From NCBI GenBank assembly GCA_018857735.1, contig JABMCL010003896.1, forward strand, positions 1 through 64,000: DNA of 64,000 nucleotides. The letters are read 5' to 3'. This document shows, piece by piece, positions 38,001 to 52,144 of this stretch. Position numbers and translations under genes: made by a program. The notes below the pieces were generated by a model. The model had not been told where the DNA came from, did no database searches, and saw nothing but the letters and a program-made list of their open reading frames with translations. Source of the stretch: Alviniconcha marisindica. Its lineage: Eukaryota; Mollusca; Gastropoda; Provannidae. Each line of letters begins with the position of its first letter. Position 1 is the stretch's first letter.

Positions 38001-41000
38001 GCCGGTTAGTGTGTCAGCTGTCTGATTGCAGTGTGATGTTACAAGTGACCATGACGAGGGGACGTCCATTCTCAGGGCCTGTCACTCAGATTCCATAAAA
38101 AAATATCCGAGTTCGTAAAATTGAAATATTTCAGGACAGCTAAATTTAAACAAATTGTCTTGTAGTATTGAGCGGTTCTGTATTTTCTGTGATCTTCACT
38201 AACACCTTTTGGCCTTCCATTGATTAAATGCCTCGCTACACTTCAGAAAACAGAGTCGCTGCTCTTGGCAAACAGGCAGGATTGGTCCAGTCGTGAGTGT
38301 TGCCTGCTCAAAACCGATGTTGTCTTCGTCATGCCATGAAGTTTCCAACTTACTTTGTCACAGTTTTATCATTGGTAATGTGCTGCAGGTACTTCTGCCA
38401 GTCTCAGTGTCTGAGAATGCCAGTGTCTTTATGTCCTGGCATGTTTGGCATTTGGACCCTTTGTAATGAGTGAACATGAAACTTGTCTCATACTGGAAAT
38501 AGGGTTATTCCTTGATATATTCTAGATTTCAAAGAGATAAATCCTCTCTTCTTGTTGCTTGTGGAAATACTGTTGTGCTGTTCTCCCTTTTCTGTAAAAT
38601 TGTGTTTTTCTTAAACTGAAGCTGTACCAGTTTTTAACATGTATATATTTTTTTAGCATTTATTTTGTTCTGATGAAACGTGTTATAACTGTCCTGTTTG
38701 ACCGGGCTTAAAAAAAACAAGTTACTTACTTACTTACTTTTCTTTTAAATATAAGTTTATGAACGTTTTGTATCTGTTATGAAAATGTTTCTGTCTCTTT
38801 ATTTAAAAAAAAAAATTATGTGAGATTTCCTCTGTTTGAGGTCTTCCCAATCTAAATATAACACATCAGCAATTAACTACTTGCTTGTTTTTTCTACACT
38901 TCAACCTAAAATTAATGTTTCGTATGTGTTGATGTTTCAGAACCGTCGCAAGCTGATCACGAACAACATCAAAGACATTTTCTCCTTTCTGGTGTGCCAC
39001 TGTCAGAAGACGGAACTGGAAACAGCTCTTGACTACTTGCAGGTAAGACATTCTTTCAGTTCTGGAACTTTTGCTCTTCATTGTTTCTGTGTGCGTGATG
39101 AGCAGTGAAGCTGAAGATTGAGTCAGACTGCCCGTTCAACAGAAACTGATAGTATGCAAAATGCCGTAATTTCAAGTTTGACTTTGTGTGAATCTTTGGT
39201 GTGTCAGGCACTTGTCTTACTAAGTATTTTAAACTCAGATTAGCTGTGACTTAATTGTAGAAAAAGTCAAAACCTTTCGACAAAAAGTGGCTAGGACCAT
39301 CATAATCACTTCCTGGCAAAAAACTGTAACAAGAGCAAGCCAATGAGGAGGGGAGTTGGGAAGGGGGGGTGGGGGGGGGGGGGGGGGGGGGGAAGAAAGG
39401 ATGGAGTAGATATATATTTCAACCAGTTTGCCAGCAGAATTTCATCCTAAAAAAAGTTTGTCCTAAGAAGGTTTATTATTATTTTGAAATTGTTAAAAAC
39501 ATACAAAAAACCCAATTAAGTTGGCTGCATTGTTAAAATATGCATTGCATCATTGGCTCCTGTTGCATATATCAGTGCAGTGGATGCCAGTTTTTAAGAC
39601 CATCTTAAAAATCAAGCAAAAGTGTTTTTAAATTCATTTGTATACCTTCATTTATATATATGTGAAAATACAGCAGCAAAGGCTTTGAGAAAAGGTAGTC
39701 TTTAATCTTTGGAAAGGATGGCGCTTGACCAGGGGGTTATGTACATGGAAATATGAAGGGAACAGTTAAAAAAAATTGGTCTTAAAAAAGGGTAGGTCTG
39801 TCATCAGGGTGGTCTTTTATTGGGGTACCACTGTGAACACCTGAAAATCGTCAGACACAAAGTGTTCAGTGCTGTATCACGTAAAATGAAGTAGAATGGA
39901 AAGCACAGATATGGTTAAAACATTTATGCTGTGTATGTGTGTGTTTGCTTTGTGTTTGTGTGTGTGTGTGCGTGTGCGTGTGCGTGCGTGTGTGTTGATT
40001 TTTGCAGAAAGAAACAGACTTCACTCTTGGCAGTTTGTTGAGGATGGACTTCCAGCGAGTGCACAATGAGCTGCTCCTTCGTCTTAGCACCTGTGAAAAC
40101 CAGGTCTGAAACAGTTTTTCAGTCATACCTGGGACTTATTAGACAGGAGACTCTTTCTGTAACACTGAACTGATACCTGAAGGCATTCAGGTGTTCTTTG
40201 TAGGGTGAACTCTAATGCACCATGAGCTGCTGCTTCGTCTGAGCACCTGTGAAAACCAGATCTGAAACAGTTTTACAGTCTACCCAGGACTTGTTGGACA
40301 GTAGATTTTCTCTATCACTGAACTGATACCTGAAGGCATTCAGGTGATCTTTGTGCTTCATCTGAGCACCTGTAAAAAGCAGATCTGAAACAGTTTTACA
40401 GTCTACCTGGGACTTGTTGGACAGTAGACTCTTTCTCTATCACTGAACTGATACCTGAAGGCATTCAGGTGATCTTTGTGCTTCATCTGAGCACCTGTGA
40501 AAACCAGGTCTGAAACAATTTTATGGTCTACCTGGGACTTATTGGATGGTAGAAACTTTCTCGACCGCTGAACTGATACCTGAAGGTGTTCTGGTGATCT
40601 TTGTTTGGTATGGACTAAGGGAACAGATGCGTAATTGGCTTCAAGCATTGGGTTGACTGGGATCCGATGAGTTTGCTACAAATGTGCTAAGGTGGCATGG
40701 GGCCATTAGGTAATATAATTTTGATTTATAGAGGGTGCAAAACATCCACATTCACAGAACCTGCTCAGAGCACTTCAAAAAGAGAAGCAGATGTATAAAC
40801 AAAGATAGAATGTTAAGCAACATGACCTGCTTTAAGACCTTAATGGAAAAAGAAAAGGAGAAGAAAAAAAAAGCAAGAAAAAAAAAAAGCACTGATCCTG
40901 ATCAACCTTATGGTTTAGACCAACTGCTTATCAGTGTCTGCCTCATGCTATTTGACAGGATGCAACTGCAACATGCTGTGCAAGTATTGCACCAACAGTT

Positions 41001-41794
41001 TTGTTAGTTGTAACATACTGTCTTGCAAGTAATGCACCAATGTTTGTTGTTTTGTTTGTTAGTTGCAACACACTGTCATGCAAGTATTGCACAGGGTTTT
41101 TATTTTTTTTGCTGTCAGTAGCAGTACATGATCTGGTAGTTTGAAGATATAGGTCTGTTCAGTTTGGGAAAAAATGGCATTTATCAAGAAAACGGTGACA
41201 ACAACAACAACAAAAGACTGTGATTCATTGTTTTGATGATTTTGATTTGACAGAGTGATTGACCTAAATGATCATTTGTTCTAGGTGTTCAGTGGTCTCC
41301 AGATGCTTTCCATGAATGACGAACAGTACAAAGGTCCCACCATTCAGAGCAAAGAGCAAATGGTACATCGTTATTATTATCACCACTGTAGCGTAATGAA
41401 AGAGAAATGAGTGAAATCTCAGTTCACATGGACCAATATTCTCATCTTTACGTTTCCATTGATGTGAGATTTCATGTATTCATGCAAGTGTTAGTTATTC
41501 ATGCACTTATTTATGCATTTATTGATTATTTATGTAGTGCTCACGCCTCACCCCCCCCCACCCCCTCACCCCCCACCATTCCCTTTTATGGTTGATTTAT
41601 TTAACATCTTTTTGTATGAATTGATAATGATGATGGATAAAGGGGATTTATAGACCGACTAACAGATCTACAAGCACCCATCTATACCACAGCAACACTC
41701 CAGCACAGCACACACAGGCGCGACACACACACACACATCACACCACACACACACACACACCACACACACACCACCACACACCACACACACCACA

Positions 41795-41832
<38 letters not shown>

Positions 41833-41980
41833 CACACCACACACACCACACACAACACACACACACACCACACACACACCACACACACACCACACCACCA
41901 CACCACACACACACACACACACACACCACACACACACAACACCACACACCACAACACAACACACACACACACACACCACA

Positions 41981-42022
<42 letters not shown>

Positions 42023-42074
42023 CACAACACACACACACACACACCACACACACACACACACACCACAACACACA

Positions 42075-42169
<95 letters not shown>

Positions 42170-42196
42170 ACACACACACCACACACACACACACAC

Positions 42197-42250
<54 letters not shown>

Positions 42251-45200
42251 ACACACACACACACACAAAAAATGGCACAAGAATTGCAAGCTGTGAGCTC
42301 ACAATTCTTTATGGGGCGTAGTGCTATATATATAAGAGTTATTATTATTAATTGTCTGAAATGTATTTCTTGAGAAATAGGAATTGTCTTCACACTATCT
42401 GTTGACATGGGCCGTCATTTTGTAGCTGACATTCCAGGTGTGTTTTTTACTAAGCATTTTGAAGCCATTGTTTGACGACTGTGTGTCAGGCGGCGTACCT
42501 TGAGCCGCGGCTGCTGGGCGTGCTGGCTTTCTTTGACGCTCAGCTGGTGAACTCCAACATCGCCATGGCTGACAAAAAACTGGCGAGTAGCTTAACCTTT
42601 ACTGGTCTACTGGAACGTTGCCATGGGTGACAGGAAAGTGGCAGATGCATTGTTGCTATTAACCCTTTGATGCCTAGCTGATCTGCTGGAAAGTTTTTCA
42701 TGGGTGACAGGAAAGTGGCAAATGGTTTGTTGCTATTAACCCTTTGCTTCCCAGCTGATCTACTGGATCTTGTAAACCATACAAAGTGCTATTCCAAAAA
42801 AGGGACAAAACCTAGAAGATGTCACAAGGACTGTGCATGACATTGAAATTGGCAACAGGAAGTGGTACTGCTCAAGTTTGGAAAATGGAGTATTAAAGCT
42901 TTTGTAAGACCTATATGACTTCATGCTTACGCAATATTGCTAAATTTGAAATCACATCTTTTGTCAAATTTAATGTTGTACTTGAATTAGAGTTGGAAAA
43001 AAGCTGCTGTTGTCTTCCAGGCAAATTCTGTATAACGGAACTGAAACTGATGAAGAAGAAGTGAAGAAGACTGATGATGAAGCTGATGATGATGATGATG
43101 ATGATGATGTCCACTTTTATAGCACATGATTCCATTAACTTGAATGCTCAGTGTGCTGAAGGGTGGAGGTGGGTTTTGAGGGGAACAGAACGAAAGTCAT
43201 AATAATTGCAATAAAGACGAAGTAAAGACGGCTGTGGTCATCTAGCCGTGCATTGTTTGTTGCGCAGGCACTGGAGAGTCTAATCTCTATCGTGCTGCTG
43301 ATGGGGTCAAAGCACATCAGCTCCATACGTCACAAAGTTGTCAACACTCTCAGGTAGGTCGCCTCGTGAAGTTGTAATAACGATGGTCATCTTATGATAA
43401 TGATGGTCTCATAGTAATACTGATGATCTCCTGTCAGCTCCATATCTCACAAAGTTGTCAACACTCTCAGGTAGGTCACCTCATGAAGTTGTAATTACGA
43501 TGGTCATCTTATGATAATGATGGTCTGATAGTAATACTGATGATCTCCTGTCGGCTCCGTGTCACAAAGTTGTCAACACTCTCAGGTAGGTTGAAACAGC
43601 AATGGTCATCTTATGATAATGATGGTCTGATAGTAATACTGATGATCTTGCAATGACATTGGCAATGATGATGCAGGCAACACAGTGGCAATAGTGATGA
43701 AGGCAACTGCATTTTTTTTTTACTATGACTAAGATATAGTTGTATAAGATATGGTGTTTTTGTTTGTTTGTTGGTATATATGCTCTGCCTAAAAAAAGAA
43801 GAAGAAATGGTTTCTAGGTTTGGTTGGTTCTGTTTTTGTTTTGTTTTGTTTTTTGGAATTCATTTTTCTTTGCATTATTTTCTTCTTTTTCTTTTTTGTT
43901 GTTGTTGTTGCTGCTCATTTACACTTGAATATGCTTGTTTTCTCTCTCTTTTTATTCTGTTGTTTTTGCGGTCTTTATTTTCTCCTCCGAAAAGGTGCTG
44001 TGAAAGATTAATATTACAGCTGCTGTTTTAAATTTTCGCCTTGTTGCCAATGATCACTGTGTACTGTGCCTGTGTGTGTGTATAAAACCATACTGATTCT
44101 GAACGGAATGCTTGTTTCAGGCTGGGACTCCAGTTCAGAGACAAGTCGGTGATGGACTGTGCCTGTGTATGTGTATAAAACTACTGAATGCAATGCTTGT
44201 TTCAAGCTGGGACTCCAGTTCAAAGACAAGTCTGTGATGGACCGTGCCTGTGTATGTGTATAAAACTACTGAACGCAGTGATTGTTTCAGGCTGGGACTC
44301 CAGTTCAAAGACAAGTCGGTGATGGACTGTGCCTGTGTATGTGTATAAAACTGAACGCAGTGATTGTTTCAGGCTGGGACTCCAGTTCAAAGACAAGTCT
44401 GTGATGGACTGTGCCTGTGTATGTGTATAAAACTGAACGCAGTGATTGTTTCAAGCTGGGACTCCAGTTCAAAGTCAAGTCTGTGATGGACTGTGCCTGT
44501 GTATGTGTATAAAACTGAACGCATGTTGTTTCAAGCTGGGACTCCAGTTCAAAGTCAAGTCTGTGATGGACTGTGCCTGTGTATGTGTATAAAACTGTAC
44601 TTAATGCAATGCTTGTTTCAGGCTGGGACTCCAGTTCAAAGACAAGTCGGTGATGGAGGTATCCTGCCGTGCCTGGAACTGCTTTGTGCGCAGGTTACGC
44701 GTGTTTCTTTTTTTCTCCTTCTCCTTCTCCACCTTTGGTGGCCATATCTGTGGTGTGTTCACTGGAATGAGAATGACTATAATTCCCAAGACTAGAAATA
44801 TTTAGTTACAAGGTTTTAATTGGTCACCAACAATATATACTGTACACTTTCACACACACTGGGGGAGGGTGTTAGTTTAAGCTTGTTGTTGGTTGTTTCA
44901 GTCTGTTGGTGGCTAGCTTAAGGTTGTTGTTGGTTGTTTCAGTCTGTTGATGGTTAGCTTAAGGTTGTTGTTGGTTCTTGTTTCAGTCTGTTGGTGGTTA
45001 GCTTAACGTTATTGTACTTGTTTCAGTCTGTTGGTAATTAGCTTGAGGTTGTTGTTGATAGTTTCAGTCTGTTGGTGGCTAGCTTAAGGTTGTTGTTGGT
45101 TTTTGTTTCAGTCTGTTGGTAATTAGCTTAAGGTTGTTGTTGGTTTTTGTTTCAGTCTGTTGGTAGTTAGCTTAAGGTTGTTGTTGATAGTTTCAGTCTG

Positions 45201-47699
45201 TTGGTAGCTAGCTTAATGTTGTTGTTGGATCTTGTTTCAGTCTGTTGGTAGCTAGCTTAATGTTGTTGTTGGATCTTGTTTCAGTCTGTTGGTGGTTAGC
45301 TTAATGTTGTTGTACTTGTTTCAGTCTGTTGGTAATTAGCTTAAGGTTGTTGTTGGTACTTGTTTCAGTCTGTTGGTAATTAGCTTAAGGTTGTTGTTGG
45401 TACTTGTTTCAGTCTGTTGGTGGTTAGCTGTTGGTGGTTAGCTTAACGTTATTGTACTTGTTTCAGTCTGTTGGTAATTAGCTTAAGGTTGTTGTTGATA
45501 GTTTCAGTCTGTTGATGGCTAGCTTAAGGTTGTTGTTGGTTCTTGTTTCAGTCTGTTGGTGGCTAGCTTAAGGTTGTTGGCGGTTCTTGTTTCAGTCTGT
45601 TGGTGGCTAGCTTAAGGTTGTTGGTGGTTCTTGTTTCAGTCTGTTGGTAGTTAGCTTAAGGTTGTTGGTGGTTCTTGTTTCAGTCTGTTGGTAGTTAGCT
45701 TAAGGTTGTTGTTGGTATCTTTTGTTTAGTCTGTTGGTGTGGTTAGCTTAAGTTGTTGTTGGTACTTGTTTCAGTCTGTTGGTAAGTTAGCTTAAGGTTG
45801 TTGTTGGTACTTGTTTCAGTCTGTTGGTAGTTAGCTTAAGGTTGTTGTTGGTCTTGTTTCAGTCTGTTGGTGGTTAGCTGTAAGGTGGTTGGTTCACGGT
45901 ATTGCGTTTGTGGTTTTTTCAGTCTGTTGGTAAGTTAGCTTAAGGTTGTTGGTGGTTTGTTTCAGTCTGTTGAGTGGCTAGCTTAAGGGTGGTTGTTGGT
46001 TCTTGTTTGTTGTTGTGAGGTGTTAGCTTAAGGTTGTTGGTGGTTTTGTTTCAGTCGGATGAGGTTGGTGGTTAGCTGGAAGGTTGTTGTGGTGGTTTTG
46101 TTTCAGTCTGGAGAGGGGTGTTAGCTGAAGATTGTTGGTGGTGGTTGTTTCAGTCAGGAGAGGGGTGTTAGCTGAAGATTGTTGTGGTGGTTGTTTCAGT
46201 CTGGAGAGGGGTGTTAGCTGAAGATTGTTGGTGGTGGTTGTTTCAGTCTGGAGAGGGGTGTTAGCTGAAGATTGTTGGTGGTGGTTGTTTCAGTCTGGAG
46301 AGGGGTGTTAGCTGAAGATTGTTGGTGGTGGTTGTTTCAGTCTGGAGAGGGGTGTTAGCTGAAGATTGTTGGTGGTGGTTGTTTCAGTCGGAGAGGGGTG
46401 TTAGCTGAAGATTGTTGGTGGTGGTTGTTTCAGTCTGAGAGGGGTGTTAGCTGAAGTTGTTGGTGGTGTTGTTTCAGTCTGGAGAGGGGTGTTAGCTGAA
46501 GATTGTTGGTGGTTGTTGTTTCAGTCTGGAGAGGGGTGCTAGCTGAAGATTGTGGTGGTGGTTGTTTCAGTCTGGAGAGGGGTGTTAGCTGAAGATTGTG
46601 GTGGTGGTTGTTTCAGTCTGGAGAGGGGTGTTAGCTGAAGATTGTTGGTGGTGGTTGTTTCAGTCGGAGAGGGGTGTTAGCTGAAGATTGCTGGTGGTGG
46701 TTGTTTCAGTCTGGAGAGGGGTGTTAGCTGAAGATTGTTGGTGGTGGTTGTTTCAGTCAGGAGAGGGGTGTTAGCTGAAGATTGTTGGTGGTGGTTGTTT
46801 CAGTCTGGAGAGGGGTGTTAGCTGAAGATTGTTGGTGGTGGTTGTTTCAGTCTGGAGAGGGGTGTTAGCTGAAGATTGTTGGTGGTGGTTGTTTCAGTCG
46901 AGAGGGTTTGCTGAAGATGTGTGAGTGGAGTGGTGTAGCTGAAGATTGTTGGTGGTGGTTGTTTCAGTCAGGAGAGGGGTGTTAGCTGAAGATTGTTGGT
47001 GGTGGTTGTTTCAGTCATGGAGAGGGGTGTTAGCTGAAGATTGTTGGTGGTGGTTGTTTCAGTCAGGAGAGGGGTGTTAGCTGAAGATTGTTGGTGGTGG
47101 TTGTTTCAGTCAGGAGAGGGGTGTTAGCTGAAGATTGTTGGTGGTGGTTGTTTCAGTCTGGAGAGGGGTGTTAGCTGAAGATTGCTGGTGGTGGTTGTTT
47201 CAGTCTGGAGAGGGGTGTTAGCTGAAGATTGCTGGTGGTGGTTGTTTCAGTCTGGAGAGGGGTGTTAGCTGAAGATTGCTGGTGGTGGTTGTTTCAGTCT
47301 GGAGAGGGGTGTTAGCTGAAGATTGCTGGTGGTTGTTGTTTCAGTCAGGAGAGGGGTGTTAGCTGAAGATTGTTGGTGGTGGTTGTTTCAGTCAGGAGAG
47401 GGGTGTTAGCTGAAGATTGTTGGTGGTGGTTGTTTCAGTCTGGAGCTGCCGCTGCTGGGCCAGATGCTGTTCCAGATTGTGGCCACCTTGCTGCCGCTGC
47501 TGCTGCAGATGCCCAGGCAGGTGTCGGACATCATCAACTACATGGTGGTGGACAACAGGTAAACAGGTGTTGCTTTCGCACATGCTTGCACACACATGCG
47601 CTTGCATGCATAAATGCACATATTTGCACACACATGCATGAATGCACATAGGTGCACATGTGCATGTACACATATGTGCACTCACACACACACACACAC

Positions 47700-47773
<74 letters not shown>

Positions 47774-49545
47774 ATTCATACATGCAAATGCATGCACACA
47801 TACTCTCACACATACATGCATGTGTGCACACTGATGCAGATGCATGCACACACACAGACACACACATGTGCTTGCACAAATACATATAAACACATACACA
47901 CATGTGCATGCACATAGAGACTCACACATGCATGTGCTGACCTGGCATGCATGCATGCACACACACATGCATGCACATGAACATAGAATTTTCTATCTCT
48001 CTCACACACACACACACACATGCACATGCATATTTGATCATGTCATGGCTGACTTCATGGAAAATTGAAATCTGTTAGAAAATCATCATTTATGACAGTA
48101 AAGTATGCACTCACACAAGAAATTTCCTCATTCAAACTGAGAGCGTCTCCTTTCTGTTGGAGAGAATTGCCCATTTTATATCCATTACAGGTCCGAGTTG
48201 CAGAAGTACTTTCATGAGATCTACTTCCTTCCTGACTTGCCCGAGTTGGCGGACGCCACTGCTGTTCTCAAACACTACACTGATGACCCGTCCAGGTGTG
48301 TGCAGCTTGTTGCACTAGGCCTCCTGCTGCTGCCCTGTGCTAGTTGCCACTTAGTGGCGTTGGGCAGTTTAACCCTTTCACTGCCGTGATGTCGCTTAGA
48401 AATGGCCAATAAAAGTGTGAAATTTGAAATTCTTAAGTTTTTTGGTTTGCCATTTTGCGTTAGCATAAAAGAATTTCCATCAAAACACACAGCATAGAAA
48501 GTAAATTTGTGATAGGACTGGAAGGTGTACTGTTTTGCAGGCTTGTATGGCACTTTTCAGCCTGGAAATTGTACAGGCTGGGGCAATGAAGGGGTTAATA
48601 CAGGTAGAGAAACATACTTTCAGGTAGGGGAAAGTGTGCAGGAAGAAAGAGCCAATATTAAATATGCCTATTTTTCCTTGTTATTATTATTGTATCAAGA
48701 TTGTTTTCCTTAATCAAGTTAGAAGTAAGAAGAGAGAAAAAAAATGATCCAAAAATGTTCAGACAGTTATTGCTACGGTCATGAGTATCTTGCGTTCAGA
48801 ACCCATTCAAGCTTGGAAACTTCAGCTGGATGTTGTCAATACCTTGTGAGAAGAAGAAAAAAATCATAACTAGCACAATAAGTTTGTGGATGTCTGAACT
48901 GTTTTTTCCCCCATGTTGTTGCGAATCAGCAGTGCGTGAATGATGCGAGTGCTTGTTGTTCAGCCAAGCGGATCTGCAGACCCAGCTGGTTTACTGCATC
49001 AAAGGGGCCAGTCATGAGAGCCTGGACGTTCGCTGTCACGCCTTGTCCAGACTCCGCAAACTGCTCAGGGAGAAGCGAGTAAGATGCATGTCTGTCTGTC
49101 AGCCTGTCTGTCTCTTGGCCTGTGTGTGCTAGTCTGTCTGTCTGTGCTCGTCTGTCTGTGTTTGTCTGCTTGTCTGTCTGTGCTTTGTGTTTGTGCTAGT
49201 CTGTGTTTGTCTGTCTGTCTGTGCTAGTCTGTCTGTGTTTGTCTGTCTGTCTGCGTTAGTCTGTTGGCCTCCTTTGCTTGACTGTTATGGTGTTACTGCC
49301 CTTTAATGGTCCAGTGAAACTGTGAGTTCACTGATGGAGGCATGTGTATTGACATGAATCTGCAAATATGTTTGTATTGTGCAAGGAAGAACATTTCAAC
49401 CATTTTGTCTTCACCTTCATTCATTAGGTGGCCACAGTAAAGCCGTTTAAAACACATGTTGATTACACTGCCACTTTGAGGGGTCTCACACACCCACACA
49501 CCACAGCACACCACAGCACAGCACACCACACCGCACCACACCGCA

Positions 49546-49605
<60 letters not shown>

Positions 49606-51881
49606 TAATTGCAATGCATTCTATGATTTTAAAATCCCAAATGGTGTTTTCAGGTCTCTGTCTAGTTCCCCCTGATTCTGAGGTTTTGCTACTCTTTCTA
49701 ACCTTATTCTGACACAGTTTATGGCAAAGGTGCTCTGACAAAGATTGGAGCACAGTAAGCTGTAGCCATTTTGACTGGCTATGTTGCACCAGTTAAGAAA
49801 ACTGTTTGAGAGCCAGAGGTTTCTGATAAAAGCAACTGACAGTTAAAAACCTGAATATGTTTGAGATTTTCCTCTTGAGGTTTTAAACGTTTTGATCCCC
49901 ACACTCATCCAAGATATGGTACTAGGTGTTTGAGATTTCCCTCCTGACTTTTTGAGCTGTGAAGCTCTTTGATCCTTGCGCTTATCCAAAATATAGCAGT
50001 AGGTGGACTTTCGACCGTATTGTTGATTGTTTCAGGATTCCATCTATGAGTGGATTCTGGGCAGTGAGTCGACGGAACCGGTGGTGTCCCAGCTGGTGTC
50101 TGTGGTGAGTCCTCCTGTGACTGTTACACCGGTGAACTGTTGTTCATTGAAGTCTGGACTACTTTACTCTTTGTGGGGTGGCAGTGAAGAATGGGGGTGT
50201 GGGGGCAGGGGTCTAATTACGTACTTTTTTAAATTCTTCCTTGAGCATTCTGACTTGCATGAAAGAAGTATAAGTATGTCATGATTAGTCTAACTAAGCA
50301 AATGTTTGTTAGAATTTTTTGTAATGGGTTTGTCTGACTAAGCAAATAAATCAGAAGGATTCCGATGGGTTCAAGTAACTCAAAGTGACTCAACTAAATC
50401 AGAAGGATTCAGGCAATTCAGAGGGATGCAGGCAACTCAAAGGGATTCAGGTAACTGATGGTTTCAGGTAACTCAGAGGGATTCAGGTAACTGATGGTTT
50501 CAGGTAACTCAGAGGGATGCAGGTAACTCAGAGGGATTCAGGTAACTGATGGATTCAGGTAAGTCAGAGGGATTCAGGTAACTGATGGATTCAGGTAACT
50601 CAGAGGGATTCAGGTAACTGATGGTTTTAGGTAGCTCAGAGGGATTCAGGTAACTCAGGGATTCAGGTGACTCAGAGGGATTCAGGTAACTGGTTTCAGA
50701 TAACTCAGAGGGATTCAGGTAACTCAGAGGGATTCAGGTAACTCAGAGGGATTTAGGTAACTGATGGATTCAGGTAACTCAGAGGGATTCAGGTAACTCA
50801 GATGGTTTTAGGTAACTCAGAGGGATTCAGGTAACCCGGAGGGATTCAGGTAACCTGGAGGGATTCAGGTAACTCAGATGGTTTTAGGCAGCTCATAGGG
50901 ATTCAGTTACTCAGACGGATTCAAGTAACTCCAGTGGTTTCAGGTAAGAGGGATTCATGTAACTCAGACTACAGAGCGATTTATGTAACTCAGAGGCATT
51001 CAGGTAACTCAGTGGGATGCAGGTACTCACAGGGATTCAGGTAGGATTCAGGTAGCTCAGTGGGATGCAGGTAACTCAGAGGGAATCAGGTGGGATTCAG
51101 GTAGCTCAGAGGGAGTCAGGTGGAATTCTGGTAGCTCTGAGGGATTCAGGTAGCTCAGAGGGATTCAGGTAGTTCTGAAGGATTCAGGAATTCAGAGCAA
51201 TTTAGGTAACTCCGAAGCATTCAGGTAACTTAGTGGGGTTCAGGTAACTCAGAGGGATTCAGGTAGCTTGGAGGGATTCAGGTAACTCAGAGGTATTGTT
51301 GCCAGCAAGCAGTGTGTTTGCTGTGTGCAGCTTCTGCATGGGTGCCAGGAGTCGGACAGCAAGATGCAGTGTTTGTACGGACAGTGTCTGGGGGAGCTGG
51401 GAGCTTTGGACCCAGGCAGGTGGGTTATCTCCCCTCCACAGGGTGTCGCACGTTGACCAAAAGTAAAATGGCAAGGACAGTGATGTCAGTTTATGTTTTA
51501 TGCAGTTTATGTTTTATGCACACTCTTATTGCGCATTTTTGCATGTATTTGGATGATAGAAGGAGAAGAGAAAAAAACAACGAAGACAGTGAAGATTGTG
51601 TTGAGAAATAAAAGGAAGACATTGCTTTGTTTGTTGATGAAAATGAATTATGTATTTTCCTCGATGTAAGAGCGAGAATGAGGGGTTCATTGTGGTACTC
51701 AGCACAAGAAGGGTTGTTTGTTAACTAAAAGCATGCACACTGATACATTCACCCATGTTTGTGCACACACATTACACTACACCACATTGCACCACATGCA
51801 TGCTTGCACACACGCAAGCATGCATCTGTGCACACACACGCACTCATATGCACACATACACACACACACACACATGCATGT

Positions 51882-51912
<31 letters not shown>

Positions 51913-51977
51913 TGCATGTATACACGCACACACACACGCACGCATGTATACACACGCACGCATGTATACACACACAT

Positions 51978-52054
<77 letters not shown>

Positions 52055-52108
52055 CATGTATACACAAACATGCACACACAAACACACACACACACACACA
52101 CATGCATG

Positions 52109-52144
<36 letters not shown>

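Noticed and set aside
41668..42408. Cys/Val-rich minus-strand ORFs up to 246 codons (similar ones at 32020–32730 and 51718–52283)
   Set aside because: Pure CA/GT microsatellite translation (alternating Cys-Val or His-Thr).
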